Below, piece after piece: positions 8,385-17,126 of a DNA stretch of 64,000 nt. Every line of letters begins with the position of its first letter. The stretch's first letter is position 1. Below the pieces are notes generated by a model. That model was not told where the DNA came from. It was given only the letters and a program-made list of their open reading frames with translations, and made no database searches. The stretch comes from Ureibacillus galli (GTDB lineage: Bacteria > Bacillota > Bacilli > Bacillales_A > Planococcaceae): positions 1 to 64,000 of the forward strand of contig NZ_JACSQA010000003.1 of the NCBI RefSeq assembly GCF_014836845.1, read 5' to 3'. Both the position numbers and the translations under genes were made by a program.

Positions 8385-8406
8385 TTTCCTAAATTTTCTT
8401 AGGAAA
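8385..8406. promoter_or_regulatory. inverted repeat in the comK/sigma intergenic region
   Basis: TTTCCTAA - 6 nt - TTAGGAAA is perfect and extends one pair further outward. It sits in the middle of the divergent intergenic region, so it is a candidate operator shared by both genes, or a weak hairpin. Several AAAA/TTTT-type clusters nearby recall ComK boxes, but none has the exact AAAA-N5-TTTT form twice. Confidence 0.35.
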
Positions 8407-8499
8407 TTTTCGAAATAGCTTTCAAACTTCCTCATAATAGCCCTTTCGATTCATTTCAAAAGTTCGATTACGATAGTAATACCTAGGAATAATCGACTT

Positions 8500-8509
8500 T
8501 CGCGCGCGA
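8500..8509. promoter_or_regulatory. GC-only palindrome ahead of the sigma factor gene
   Basis: TCGCGCGCGA is a perfect 10-bp palindrome, flanked by GACT/AGTC, in a region that is otherwise very AT-rich. It ends a few bases before the SD site (AAGGAAGG) of the sigma factor gene. As mRNA structure it could hide the SD. As DNA it could be a binding site. Confidence 0.35.
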
Positions 8510-8527
8510 GTCAAAGGAAGGATTGGA

Positions 8528-9025
8528 ATGGAACAATTTAATACGATTTGCGAGCTTTATGAACCGATGATTACGAAAGTATTAAGAAAAGCAAAGGTGT
8601 ATAAAGACCATGAGCATTACCGTCAATGTGCTAGAATCGCCCTTTGGAATGCATGGAAAAGCTATGATCCAACACGAGGTGATTTTGCTCCTTATGCGTA
8701 TTGGACTATGCTAACATCCATTTATAAAGAAATCGAAAAGGATAATCAATATAAAGAGCGTAACATCGCCTATGACAAAGATAAATTAGTCAACCTTTCC
8801 CACTATGTTCAAGTCAAAGAAGAGACGATTAATGAATTTGAAGCACTTAAGGATGTATTATCATGCCTTGCTGAAGCGGATTATAAATTAATGAAAGCTC
8901 TGTACATTTTTGGTGCAACCTATGATGAAATCGCCGCTACGAATCACATGTCAGCTAGTTCCCTTAGGAAAAGACGGCAAAGAATTGTTGAGAAAATTCG
9001 AGAAATGTTAGAATCTAACGAATAA
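8528..9025 (+). CDS. SigH-like sigma-70 family factor
   Basis: The 165-residue protein carries sigma region 2 (about residues 10-75, with the core YRQCARIALWNAWKSYDP and FAPYAYWTMLTSIYKEI). Region 4 follows (about 110-160), with a helix-turn-helix over YDEIAATNHMSASSLRKRR. There is no region 1.1 or region 3 of normal size. Size and layout resemble staphylococcal SigH and related competence or sporulation sigma factors rather than classical ECF factors. No anti-sigma gene is adjacent. The SD is AAGGAAGG, 7 nt before the ATG. It is divergent from the ComK-family gene and convergent with the beta-helix protein, and has its own terminator. Control of competence genes, as in Staphylococcus, is an inference from this pairing. 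Confidence 0.8.
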   Translation: MEQFNTICELYEPMITKVLRKAKVYKDHEHYRQCARIALWNAWKSYDPTRGDFAPYAYWTMLTSIYKEIEKDNQYKERNIAYDKDKLVNLSHYVQVKEETINEFEALKDVLSCLAEADYKLMKALYIFGATYDEIAATNHMSASSLRKRRQRIVEKIREMLESNE

Positions 9026-9027
9026 AT

Positions 9028-9064
9028 AAAAATCACTGGAGGCTATCGCTTCCAGTGATTTTTT
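9028..9064 (+). terminator. terminator of the sigma factor gene
   Basis: A 13-bp perfect stem (AAAAATCACTGGA and its complement) has a 10-nt loop and a T-run. The A-rich 5' arm also allows action on the minus strand for the convergent gene. Confidence 0.9.
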
Positions 9065-9125
9065 AATTATTGTGTGTATCGTCTGAATAATAGAGACCTA
9101 TTATACTTGTTTTCTTTTAACAACT

Positions 9126-11255
9126 TTATGAAGTGATATTTCCGAAATTCACAAAATTAGACGCATTCCCTAAATAAGCCCATTTGATTCCATTTCGATC
9201 AACAAAAGGATTAGTTTCTGTATTTGCACTTGTGATCCCAATTGGTTCTGTTCCTGCCTTACATGTACCAGAAGAGAGTGCCTTCACAACAATTCCATTT
9301 GATAATTTTACTTGTAATTGTGACCACACTGTGAGACCCGCTCTCCAAGTTTCCTGATAAGCGAATCCATCTACTAAATTGATTCCCCCTACATGGGTTG
9401 TCGGATTTGCGTATAAAAATATTACCCCTCGCTTATAGAATCCTGCAGTTGGTTTTACTGTTCCAACAATTGTTAATAAATCAGAGTTTTTATTCAATAC
9501 ATTTGATTTATTCGGACTATAAACATTACCATTTTGATCTACATTATTCTTCATGATTATTTGAGAACCCGTCGAAAAATTACCATTAAATAATGTACAA
9601 TTTATAAACTTACATCGCTCAAAAAGAATGTTTGTTAATTTTACATTGTTATATACACTAAGAAAAGAGTTGGAAAAGTTCTTATTATTTGTATTATCAA
9701 AGATGCAATCAATAAACTGTATTGTATCACTAGGCGACTCAGAGAATGCAACCATACATGCCTTTGTATCAGCAATAAATTTACACTTGTTAAATGTTAT
9801 TTTGTTACAATCGATTATATTTGTGATTCCGTCTACAAACTCACAATTTATAAACTCAACTTCATCCGCATGACTTAAATAATTTCCATACGTACTTCTT
9901 CTAAAAATTGAATTAAATACAGTAATTTTACGTGCCCTTTGGTTATTTCTTTCTGTTAAATAAATACCGTTTCCACAATTCTCTACATAAATATTATTGA
10001 TATAAATATTTTGTGAGCCATCGAAAGCCATCGCGTGACCCGATGTTTTATTTAACATTTTACAATGCTCGATTGTAATATTTTTAGCGTTGGGCAGGAA
10101 AATCGGTTCGGATACGGAATGACCATCAAAGGTACATCGTGTAATCATGACCCCATCTGTCTTCGTACCGTTTTGACCATTAATTCCACCATCTAGATTA
10201 TTAAAATTACAATTATCAAACGTAATATTTTTCGAATCTTTCAACATACAACCAACATGGTTATTATTTACAAAGTTAACGTCTCGCACTGTAATATTTT
10301 CAGATTTGTCGATTCTTAAATTAACGACTCCACCATAAATATCCCCTTCAACCTTTTCGATGTTTCCGTCTAACGTTAAATTCGTTAACAATGAATTTTT
10401 ACTACTATTGAATTCAACCGTTGCTGCATAGGTTACTTGCTTTGTTCCATTAATTAAAACGGTTTCTTCCCTACTTTCCCCCATAAAAGTGAGACTTTTA
10501 TAAACCATGAGAGGACTATTAAATAAATACGTTCCTTTAGGGGTTAAAATAAAGTTTACTGAATCCGTTAACATATTTCGAAAGGCTACAGAATCATCAA
10601 CAATACCATTTCCTTTGGCATTATATTCTTGCGGCGTATAATAAACTTTCTCAGCTTTTATTTGTAATTCTTCTTGTATTTTATTATGTTCATTGTCTAG
10701 TCGCTCTTTTAAACTATTATAAGTTGTATGTTGATTGGATGAATCAGTACTAACTCGAGATTCTATTACTTCCTTAATGATATCTTCTGATAGAGATATA
10801 TTTTTTACATCGCTCGTTACTTCAAGTTTTTCTTGAATACTTAAAGGTCCATCATTTAATGTGATTTCAAATTGAGTTTTGTCATTCGAAACTTTAGAAG
10901 GGCGATTTAATTTATCTAAAACGGAATAATTAAATTTTATCGTCGAAACTCGCCTCTCATGACTATAGAACAGTACCAGCGCATCAATATTTCCGCTTGT
11001 AGCCGTTTCGGAAGCCTTTAACTTAAAAGTTACTTCATTAGAATCAGTAACTTTTCCAGTCGTTAATGCAAGCACTTGGTCAGAGTGAACAAGAGATAAT
11101 GATACGTTTGCAATGTTTGTTAAATCAACTGGTTTACCACTTCTGAAAAGTTTAAAAGTAAATGTTGCTTCTTGATTTTTCTTAACTATAATTCTCGAAC
11201 TACTCTTCATATGGTTTAAATCTACTTCAAATATAAAATTGTTTTTTATCTCCAA
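9126..11255 (-). CDS. phage baseplate (BppU-like) N-terminus fused to a right-handed beta-helix domain
   Basis: The product has 709 residues. Residues 1 to about 120 resemble the DUF2479/BppU N-terminal domain of phage baseplate proteins (RSGKPVDLTNIANVSLSLV, then SGNIDALVLFYS). A helical stretch follows (about 145-205). From about 210 comes a Pectate_lyase_3-type opening (YNAKGNGIVDDSVAFRNML) and then many short repeats of the form NITIEHCKM, NITFDNCNF, KITFNKCKF, typical of a parallel beta-helix. The C-terminal 100 residues form a further beta-rich domain. I start at a TTG because AAGGAGG lies 8 nt before it, while the upstream GTG overlaps that SD. No signal peptide is visible. It stands alone, not in a prophage, beside the polysaccharide locus. 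A depolymerase, adhesin or tail-spike-like role is possible, but substrate and export route are unknown. Confidence 0.7.
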   Translation of the reverse strand: MEIKNNFIFEVDLNHMKSSSRIIVKKNQEATFTFKLFRSGKPVDLTNIANVSLSLVHSDQVLALTTGKVTDSNEVTFKLKASETATSGNIDALVLFYSHERRVSTIKFNYSVLDKLNRPSKVSNDKTQFEITLNDGPLSIQEKLEVTSDVKNISLSEDIIKEVIESRVSTDSSNQHTTYNSLKERLDNEHNKIQEELQIKAEKVYYTPQEYNAKGNGIVDDSVAFRNMLTDSVNFILTPKGTYLFNSPLMVYKSLTFMGESREETVLINGTKQVTYAATVEFNSSKNSLLTNLTLDGNIEKVEGDIYGGVVNLRIDKSENITVRDVNFVNNNHVGCMLKDSKNITFDNCNFNNLDGGINGQNGTKTDGVMITRCTFDGHSVSEPIFLPNAKNITIEHCKMLNKTSGHAMAFDGSQNIYINNIYVENCGNGIYLTERNNQRARKITVFNSIFRRSTYGNYLSHADEVEFINCEFVDGITNIIDCNKITFNKCKFIADTKACMVAFSESPSDTIQFIDCIFDNTNNKNFSNSFLSVYNNVKLTNILFERCKFINCTLFNGNFSTGSQIIMKNNVDQNGNVYSPNKSNVLNKNSDLLTIVGTVKPTAGFYKRGVIFLYANPTTHVGGINLVDGFAYQETWRAGLTVWSQLQVKLSNGIVVKALSSGTCKAGTEPIGITSANTETNPFVDRNGIKWAYLGNASNFVNFGNITS

Positions 11256-11565
11256 CTTATTACCCTCCTTCACTTTAAAATTTATTCCAAATCACCAATT
11301 ATTTCGGTAGCCCATTTACAAAAATATTTATCATTCCACGAAACCATATAAACACAATTGTAAATGTCCACAATCAAATAATAGTGGTAACCTATATTTA
11401 TGATTAAAAATAACTAAAAGATAGTTACTTTTACTATTCCAAAAAAATAATTTGATTGTTTTCTTCTACGATTTTGTGCTCAATGATTCATTCTTCTATA
11501 CGTTTTCGTCAGACTTTCCTCATAAACTATTAGGAAGAGACCTACTATTGATTTCTATTTGCAAT
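11256..11565. other. upstream region of the beta-helix gene
   Basis: Very AT-rich, no gene. On the minus strand TTGTGG and TATATG spaced 17 nt apart are the best promoter-like pair (weak). Nothing else convincing was seen. Confidence 0.25.
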
Positions 11566-11614
11566 CTAAATTAAAAAGGTATTTACTAAGCTGTATTGAC
11601 TTAGTAAATACCTT
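11566..11614 (-). terminator. terminator at the end of the glycosyl/flippase operon
   Basis: A perfect 15-bp stem (arms 11576-11590 and 11600-11614, loop 9 nt) is followed on the minus strand by TTTTTAATTTAG. It closes the long polysaccharide gene series. Confidence 0.85.
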
Positions 11615-11636
11615 ATAAGAAACTTTAATGAGAGCC

Positions 11637-12392
11637 TTAACTGAATAAATAAATTTTTTTTCGCCAATGAAGTCTTACTAAAATTTTCCCAAAGATTGAA
11701 TCTGTTTCAAAACCATGATACGCTTCTACTCCCTTGAATCCGAAATCTTCTTTAAATTTATTAATTTCTTCAATGTCTGTAATTCCACCATAATCATAAA
11801 TTTTATATCCCCTTTTTTTAAATAACATCATATTCTCCCAAAGAAGATAACGATTTGCAAAACGAATCTGTTGTTTTAAATCCGGTCTGTTTCGAATCCA
11901 AGCAGCTGTACAAGTATAAAAATTTAAAACCATCTCTTTATCTTTTATATAAATCCGATAGCACAATGCTTCCCCATTCGTATTTTGTAATTTTGTAAAA
12001 ACGACCACCCCTTGATCGCGAAGGCGTTTTAAACGATTCAATCGATATCGATTAATATTACGTGTTTGTTTTATTTTCACAAATTGATTATAAAACTTTT
12101 GAAATTCATTTAACTCTTCGTCTGTTGGATGATCTTTAACGACTACTTCATAAGGTTCCTTTTTTGCTCTGCGTAACATATAACGATTCATCTTCGTCAT
12201 ACTTTCCAAAATTTCGCTTTCATCCCTCTCTAAACAAAGCTGATAAGTGATTTCTTTAAAAAAATTTTCCGCTGGAACTTTTGAGTAATGATGAATGATT
12301 AGTTTCTTTTTTGTCAATTTTGGTTTAAATTCATCTTCTAAAAAATTATCAATTAAATCTATAAACAGGAACCTTCGTTGAATACTAATCAT
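11637..12392 (-). CDS. FemAB/GNAT-like acyltransferase of the polysaccharide locus
   Basis: About 251 residues. The middle and C-terminal parts look like the FemAB-type GNAT fold: EEVVVKDHPTD-like lead-in, a basic helix with NRYRLNRLKRLRD (about residues 113-125), ALCYRIYIKDKEMVLNFYTC, and the end YDYGGITDIEEINKFKEDFGF. Such proteins occur in capsule loci and are thought to attach an acyl or aminoacyl group to a sugar or lipid-linked unit. The substrate cannot be told. I prefer the ATG at 12392 (AAGGTG 9 nt upstream) over the GTG four codons earlier. It is the last gene of the operon, before a strong terminator. No transmembrane segment. Confidence 0.6.
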   Translation of the reverse strand: MISIQRRFLFIDLIDNFLEDEFKPKLTKKKLIIHHYSKVPAENFFKEITYQLCLERDESEILESMTKMNRYMLRRAKKEPYEVVVKDHPTDEELNEFQKFYNQFVKIKQTRNINRYRLNRLKRLRDQGVVVFTKLQNTNGEALCYRIYIKDKEMVLNFYTCTAAWIRNRPDLKQQIRFANRYLLWENMMLFKKRGYKIYDYGGITDIEEINKFKEDFGFKGVEAYHGFETDSIFGKILVRLHWRKKIYLFS

Positions 12393-12444
12393 CTTTTCAT
12401 TCACCTTTTTCCTTTTTAATTTGATAAATTGTTTATTTTCCCCT

Positions 12445-13752
12445 TTAGACTTTTACACCTTTAAATAAAAACGCTTCTAAAATTAACTTAAACAATGGCC
12501 TTGTTTGTTTAAAAATGAGCAGTGCGATAAAAGTAGATATTACCTCTGCAAGAAGTGTTGCGATTGCAGCACCGATTGCCCCATAATGAGGAATTAACAG
12601 TAAATTAAGTGTAATATTTGTGACAGCACCAATACTTACAAAAGTTACTTGATGTTTACCTAAATGTTCGATAGAAAGCCAAATCGCCCTCGTTGTCCCA
12701 ATTAAAGAAAAAATTCTTGACCAAATTAAAATGATTAAAACACTGATTGATTCGATAAATTGCTCTCCATAGATTAATAAAATGATTGGTTTAGATAATA
12801 ATGTTATACAAATGGATGCCCCAATCCCTATCCAAATGATTGAACAATAGAGTTGTTTATATTTTTTTAAGTAGGAAGCTTCATTTTCACTTTTGGAAGA
12901 CATAATGACGGGTCTTGCAGACTCAATTAACGCATTAGGAATAAAAACCCATAAATTTGATATTGTCATAGCTGCTGCATAAATACCAACCGTAGTACCA
13001 CCCATCATTTGTCCGAGCATAATTTTGTCAATTTGGGTATAAACAACAATTAATAATCCTGCAATAAAAAAATAAAACCCATGGGATAGTAATTCTTTTG
13101 CTTGAAGAAACGAGAATCGAAGTTTAGGTCCTTTGTATTTAAAGTAAAACCATAAAATAAACGCACTGATTACAATACTTTCTAAAACGGTTGCAAAAGC
13201 AAAATAATAAACGGATTTTTCAAAGAAAATCAAAGCTAAACGCCATAAAGAGACAATCGAAAATGCAACTGATTTTGCTATGACGATATACTTCGATTGC
13301 AAATTAGATTGAAACCAATAGTCAATCGTATCAAAGACGACTAATAACAATGAAATCGACTGAATCAAAGTGATCATTTGTATAACAAAGCTATCCTGAA
13401 TAACATACTTTACTATGAGGAATATTAGAAAAATTGATAGCGCAGAAGAAATTAATCGTAAACAGATAGTTGTCCCAATAACCTTTCCTGTCTCTTCTCT
13501 TTTTTTAATAATTTCGTTTACAATAATACTATCGATTCCTAGATTACTAATCGTCGTAAAAATAATGATATACGCCAAACTATAATTGATTAAACCAAAA
13601 TCTTGGGCACCTAGATATCGAGCCATTAGAGAAGTGACAATTAAAGAAAGACCCATCCTAAAAATTTGTTCAAATATTAACCAACCGGTGTTTTTCATAA
13701 ATTTCGTTGTAATTATATTTTTCAATAATAGTATTTGTTCTATATTTAACAT
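12445..13752 (-). CDS. Wzx-type polysaccharide flippase
   Basis: The 435-residue integral membrane protein has about 12 hydrophobic helices and the usual opening of polysaccharide-transport (PST/MATE-fold) flippases (LIFEQIFRMGLSLIVTSLMA, then YLGAQDFGLINYS near residues 47-59). It would move the lipid-linked repeat unit from the inner to the outer leaflet, for the Wzy polymerase encoded upstream in the same series. It is somewhat shorter than typical (450-490). The start is uncertain: the ATG at 13752 follows AAAAGGA with almost no spacing, and a second ATG 18 codons in (MKNTGWLIFEQ) fits the family start but lacks an SD. Confidence 0.85.
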   Translation of the reverse strand: MLNIEQILLLKNIITTKFMKNTGWLIFEQIFRMGLSLIVTSLMARYLGAQDFGLINYSLAYIIIFTTISNLGIDSIIVNEIIKKREETGKVIGTTICLRLISSALSIFLIFLIVKYVIQDSFVIQMITLIQSISLLLVVFDTIDYWFQSNLQSKYIVIAKSVAFSIVSLWRLALIFFEKSVYYFAFATVLESIVISAFILWFYFKYKGPKLRFSFLQAKELLSHGFYFFIAGLLIVVYTQIDKIMLGQMMGGTTVGIYAAAMTISNLWVFIPNALIESARPVIMSSKSENEASYLKKYKQLYCSIIWIGIGASICITLLSKPIILLIYGEQFIESISVLIILIWSRIFSLIGTTRAIWLSIEHLGKHQVTFVSIGAVTNITLNLLLIPHYGAIGAAIATLLAEVISTFIALLIFKQTRPLFKLILEAFLFKGVKV

Positions 13753-13817
13753 TCCTTTTATGAAATTTTAATTATGATTTTTATTAAAAAGATGCATTTT
13801 AACGAGGCTTGGATAAG

Positions 13818-14732
13818 TTATTTCACTTGTACACCATATCGCGGCCTCGATAGTTTAAAAGGGCTCTTATTCCTCAAATCTGTCAAATCTAATAGTCTTC
13901 CCATTTGATAATCGGCGTCATTTATAAAGTCGATATCAAGACAAGCTGCTGGTGTAAAAGTAAGTTCTCCAAAGTAAATTTCATTGTTACAATAATATAA
14001 ATCCACTCTTACATAAGTAAACGAACTACTTAAAACTTTTGCAATTTCTAACATTTCATCTAATTTCTCAGGTTTATCGATCTTTTCCTCAAAATGCATA
14101 CTCGCTTCATTGTACGGTAATATTGTCCAATCATGATTAAACATAATATCCTTTGAAGCTAATGTAACCTCTATAATGTGCGGCTCACCATGGAAACAAT
14201 GAATTTTAAAATCTAATGGCGTACTTTTATTTGTTTTTTCTTCTAAATATTTCTCCACTATAATTCTTGGTTGTATTTTCGAATAATGGGGCTCCCCATT
14301 TACGAGTGAATAATCGGTTTTCATCCACTTTTTTAATTGCATAATCGTTTTTTTCTTATCTAAGCGATCTACATTCGAACAAATGATATTAAAACCACAT
14401 CCATGGGTACATTTCATCGCAAAACTACGTGGTAATTGATTAAAGTCAATATCTTCCACACGATCGTATACATGATAGATTTCATTCAAAATCTTTGAAT
14501 ATCCTAATTTCGCAACATATTCTCTTACTGCATATTTATCTGTGCATAGTGTTTTTAATGCGTCATCTTCATTTAATTTTAACCACATTAATTTCTCATT
14601 AAAGGAAGTTGGATTTTTTAAATCTAACCTTTTTCTAAATGTTTTAAAATATATGATTTTACTAGAAATTACAGGAGCTGTCTTTTTCAATAATGCAAAA
14701 GCTTTTCCTATAGTCCTTTCAATAAAGTTCAT
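13818..14732 (-). CDS. TupA-like ATP-grasp protein
   Basis: About 304 residues with the conserved TupA-like ATP-grasp features: LMWLKLNEDD, TDKYAVREYV (near 60-70), FAMKCTHGCGFNIIC, PRIIVEKYLEE, DFKIHCFHGEPHIIEV, and the metal-binding end YFGELTFTPAACLD. The family is named after TupA (teichuronopeptide biosynthesis) and is common in polysaccharide loci of Gram-positives. It would ligate an amino acid or short peptide to a uronic acid of the polymer. That fits the ugd gene in this locus, but it is an inference. I start at the sixth codon of the open frame because GGGGGA lies 6 nt before that ATG and no SD precedes the first one. Confidence 0.75.
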   Translation of the reverse strand: MNFIERTIGKAFALLKKTAPVISSKIIYFKTFRKRLDLKNPTSFNEKLMWLKLNEDDALKTLCTDKYAVREYVAKLGYSKILNEIYHVYDRVEDIDFNQLPRSFAMKCTHGCGFNIICSNVDRLDKKKTIMQLKKWMKTDYSLVNGEPHYSKIQPRIIVEKYLEEKTNKSTPLDFKIHCFHGEPHIIEVTLASKDIMFNHDWTILPYNEASMHFEEKIDKPEKLDEMLEIAKVLSSSFTYVRVDLYYCNNEIYFGELTFTPAACLDIDFINDADYQMGRLLDLTDLRNKSPFKLSRPRYGVQVK

Positions 14733-15076
14733 ATTAATCCCCCACATTATTTAATACTTAAAAAATGGTACTTTTACTAATTTCATAAATATTTATATGT
14801 AAATATGAAAACACTACTACTTATCGATTCGCGACTTTCCAATTATTATTTTTATGAAAAAAGGAATTACTTTATAACAAATGAAAGAATAGACCGCTTT
14901 ATTCGTTTTCTGAAACTATAAAGGCAAAAGCTTCATTCTTCTGTTTTTAAATTTTGTTGATGAATTTTTCGAGAGCGCTACATGGTGACATAAGTGGATT
15001 TATCTGAGAGGTAGTTTCTATGAAGAGATTGATAGGAGATTAAAACCATTCCACTTAAGAAGATAGTTTCATTTCT
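14733..15076. other. intergenic gap inside the glycosyltransferase series
   Basis: About 340 nt without a credible gene and with several short broken frames. No terminator or promoter stands out. Its length in a tightly packed series suggests a lost or decayed gene. Confidence 0.3.
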
Positions 15077-16096
15077 TTATGAAAATATTTTTTTATATTT
15101 CATTAAACGATAATATAAATTGATTTGATTTTTCTTTAGAAGGAAGATTTTAAATTTTGTCGCATGACTAATGTTTTCCGTTTTAACCGAAACACTTTGA
15201 AGTACCATTGCAATTTTTGGTGTGTGGATATAGTGATGAATTTCCCTTTTTTTCTCTTCATTGCTTAAAGGACATTTTTCAAGAAACAAATTATTAATGC
15301 CGATTGTCAAAGTTAATAACCAATCATTTATTAGTAATTGTTTATATTTTTTTTCATAATTCCAACTTTTAATTAACTGTTCTAATTTCAATGTTTCTTC
15401 ATATCTTAAACCAAATCGGTCCGCGCGATATTTGTTTACAGCTGAATTCGTTCTTCCAATCAAGTAATGATAATAGATTTTTTCGTTAATATAGACTTTA
15501 TCTATATTTTTATATACTTGATAATTAAAGACAGTATCTTGTCCCACTCTCTCATTTCCAAATCGGTAATGATATTTTTCCAAAAAGTCCCTTTTATATA
15601 ATTTATTCCATAATGTATACATTACCCCATTGCTAAAAAGTAGTTCAAAGTGTTCTCTAAATGCATGTTGATCATGTAAATAAATTGATTGATTTGTTCT
15701 TGGAATCATTGTCATACCATTCTCATTACAGACTTTATCGTAATAGCCAAATACAACCATATTCACTCCATACTTTTCAGCTATTTGAAAATTCTCTTCC
15801 AGCAAAGAAGGTTCCATATAGTCATCCGCATCACAAAAATAAATATATTTCCCACTGGCTAATTCAAGTCCTTTATTCCGTGCTGAACCAGATCCTTGAT
15901 TTTCTTGATGAATGACTTTAATGCGTTCGTCCTTTTTAGCATATTCATCACAAATCGATTTGCAATTATCCTGTGATCCATCGTTAATGAGTATTACTTC
16001 AAAGTTTTGAAACGTTTGTGATAATATTCCACTTAAACATTTATCCAAATATTTTTCTACATTATAGATTGGTACAATGATGCTTACATCAGCCAT
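15077..16096 (-). CDS. family 2 glycosyltransferase
   Basis: The 339-residue protein has a GT-A fold of the GT2 family. SIIVPIYNVEKYLDKCL (5-21), the nucleotide-binding INDGSQD (37-43) and the metal-binding FCDADD (92-97) are visible, with NKGLELASGKY in between. A C-terminal helical region (240-339) is typical of repeat-unit glycosyltransferases. The SD AAGGAG is 6 nt before the ATG, and the start overlaps the upstream glycosyltransferase by 8 nt, so the two are coupled. It acts on the inner membrane face, adding one sugar to the undecaprenyl-linked unit. Donor sugar unknown. Confidence 0.88.
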   Translation of the reverse strand: MADVSIIVPIYNVEKYLDKCLSGILSQTFQNFEVILINDGSQDNCKSICDEYAKKDERIKVIHQENQGSGSARNKGLELASGKYIYFCDADDYMEPSLLEENFQIAEKYGVNMVVFGYYDKVCNENGMTMIPRTNQSIYLHDQHAFREHFELLFSNGVMYTLWNKLYKRDFLEKYHYRFGNERVGQDTVFNYQVYKNIDKVYINEKIYYHYLIGRTNSAVNKYRADRFGLRYEETLKLEQLIKSWNYEKKYKQLLINDWLLTLTIGINNLFLEKCPLSNEEKKREIHHYIHTPKIAMVLQSVSVKTENISHATKFKIFLLKKNQINLYYRLMKYKKIFS

Positions 16097-17087
16097 CTTT
16101 TACTCCTTCCCTCATACTTAACTGTCCCTTCATTTTATAAATCCAATATAAAATCGAAGGATATTTTTTTAAGATGAATAATATGAGTCTAAATTTTAAC
16201 GATAAATTCATATTCCGATTTATTCTATTAATTTCATGTAATATGTCGGATACATGTTGTGGATTAAAAATTCCATTCTTAAACTCTCTTATTAAAATAA
16301 AATAAATATATTCGATAATGAGCCTTTTTTTTGTTTCATCAACAAAATCAGCTACATGAATATCTAATTCAGCTATCTTTTTTGCTGCAATTAGTTTGGT
16401 CTTTTCATTTGCATCGTTTCTTAATGAAGTAGCACTTTCTTTTCTCGATACATAAAAGTAACAAGTTTTGTTGGAAATTGATACTTGATTTGTGTTCATT
16501 AAGTACTGGCAGCAAAACAACAGATCTTCCCATATTTTAATTTCCGAATCAAATTTCAAATGATATTTTTTTATTATTTCGGTTTTAAACAGTTTATTCC
16601 ATAAATAACCTTTATAACGATCGGATTTAAAGATATTTACTAGTGCCTCTTCGGAAGAAATGATTTCGATGAACGGATGTTCTTTAAAAGCATTTGGTAA
16701 ATTGCTTTCTTCACCTGTTACAACTTTATAACCAATTATAGATAAATCGATATTTTGCTGATCATATTGTCTTAAAAGGCTATCTAAATAATCTATTGTT
16801 ACCCAATCGTCCGAATCAACAAATGCAATATAGTCCCCTTTTGCTATTTCCAAACCCTTATTTCGTGCATAACTAGCACCACGATTTACTGAATGTATAA
16901 CGATTATTCTATTATCTTCTAAAGCCAATTCATCACATAGTTGACTACTACCGTCTGTGGAACCATCATCAATTAAAATCATTTCAAATGAATGAACTGT
17001 TTGAAGAAGTAGACTATGAACACATTTTGTTAAAAACTCCTTCGTATTATAAACAGGGATAATAATACTTATTAATGGTTTTTCCAT
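16089..17087 (-). CDS. family 2 glycosyltransferase
   Basis: The 332-residue GT2 enzyme has ISIIIPVYNTKEFLTKCV (6-23), IDDGSTDGS (39-47), NKGLEIAKGDY and the catalytic-metal motif VDSDDW (91-96). It is one of three consecutive GT2 enzymes of similar size, which suggests duplication followed by change of specificity. The SD GAAGGTG is 7 nt before the ATG. Its 3' end overlaps the next gene by 8 nt. Confidence 0.88.
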   Translation of the reverse strand: MEKPLISIIIPVYNTKEFLTKCVHSLLLQTVHSFEMILIDDGSTDGSSQLCDELALEDNRIIVIHSVNRGASYARNKGLEIAKGDYIAFVDSDDWVTIDYLDSLLRQYDQQNIDLSIIGYKVVTGEESNLPNAFKEHPFIEIISSEEALVNIFKSDRYKGYLWNKLFKTEIIKKYHLKFDSEIKIWEDLLFCCQYLMNTNQVSISNKTCYFYVSRKESATSLRNDANEKTKLIAAKKIAELDIHVADFVDETKKRLIIEYIYFILIREFKNGIFNPQHVSDILHEINRINRNMNLSLKFRLILFILKKYPSILYWIYKMKGQLSMREGVKDG

Positions 17088-17126
17088 TTCTCACACCTTC
17101 TAATGTATCTGAACAGCTGATACATT

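Noticed and set aside
8177..8527. ComK boxes (AAAA-N5-TTTT pairs) in the comK/sigma intergenic region
   Set aside because: Several A- and T-tracts occur, but none gives the required spacing twice. In such AT-rich DNA chance matches are frequent.
9126..11255. Prophage region
   Set aside because: Only one phage-like protein is present. No integrase, capsid, terminase or lysis genes, and no att repeats seen around it.
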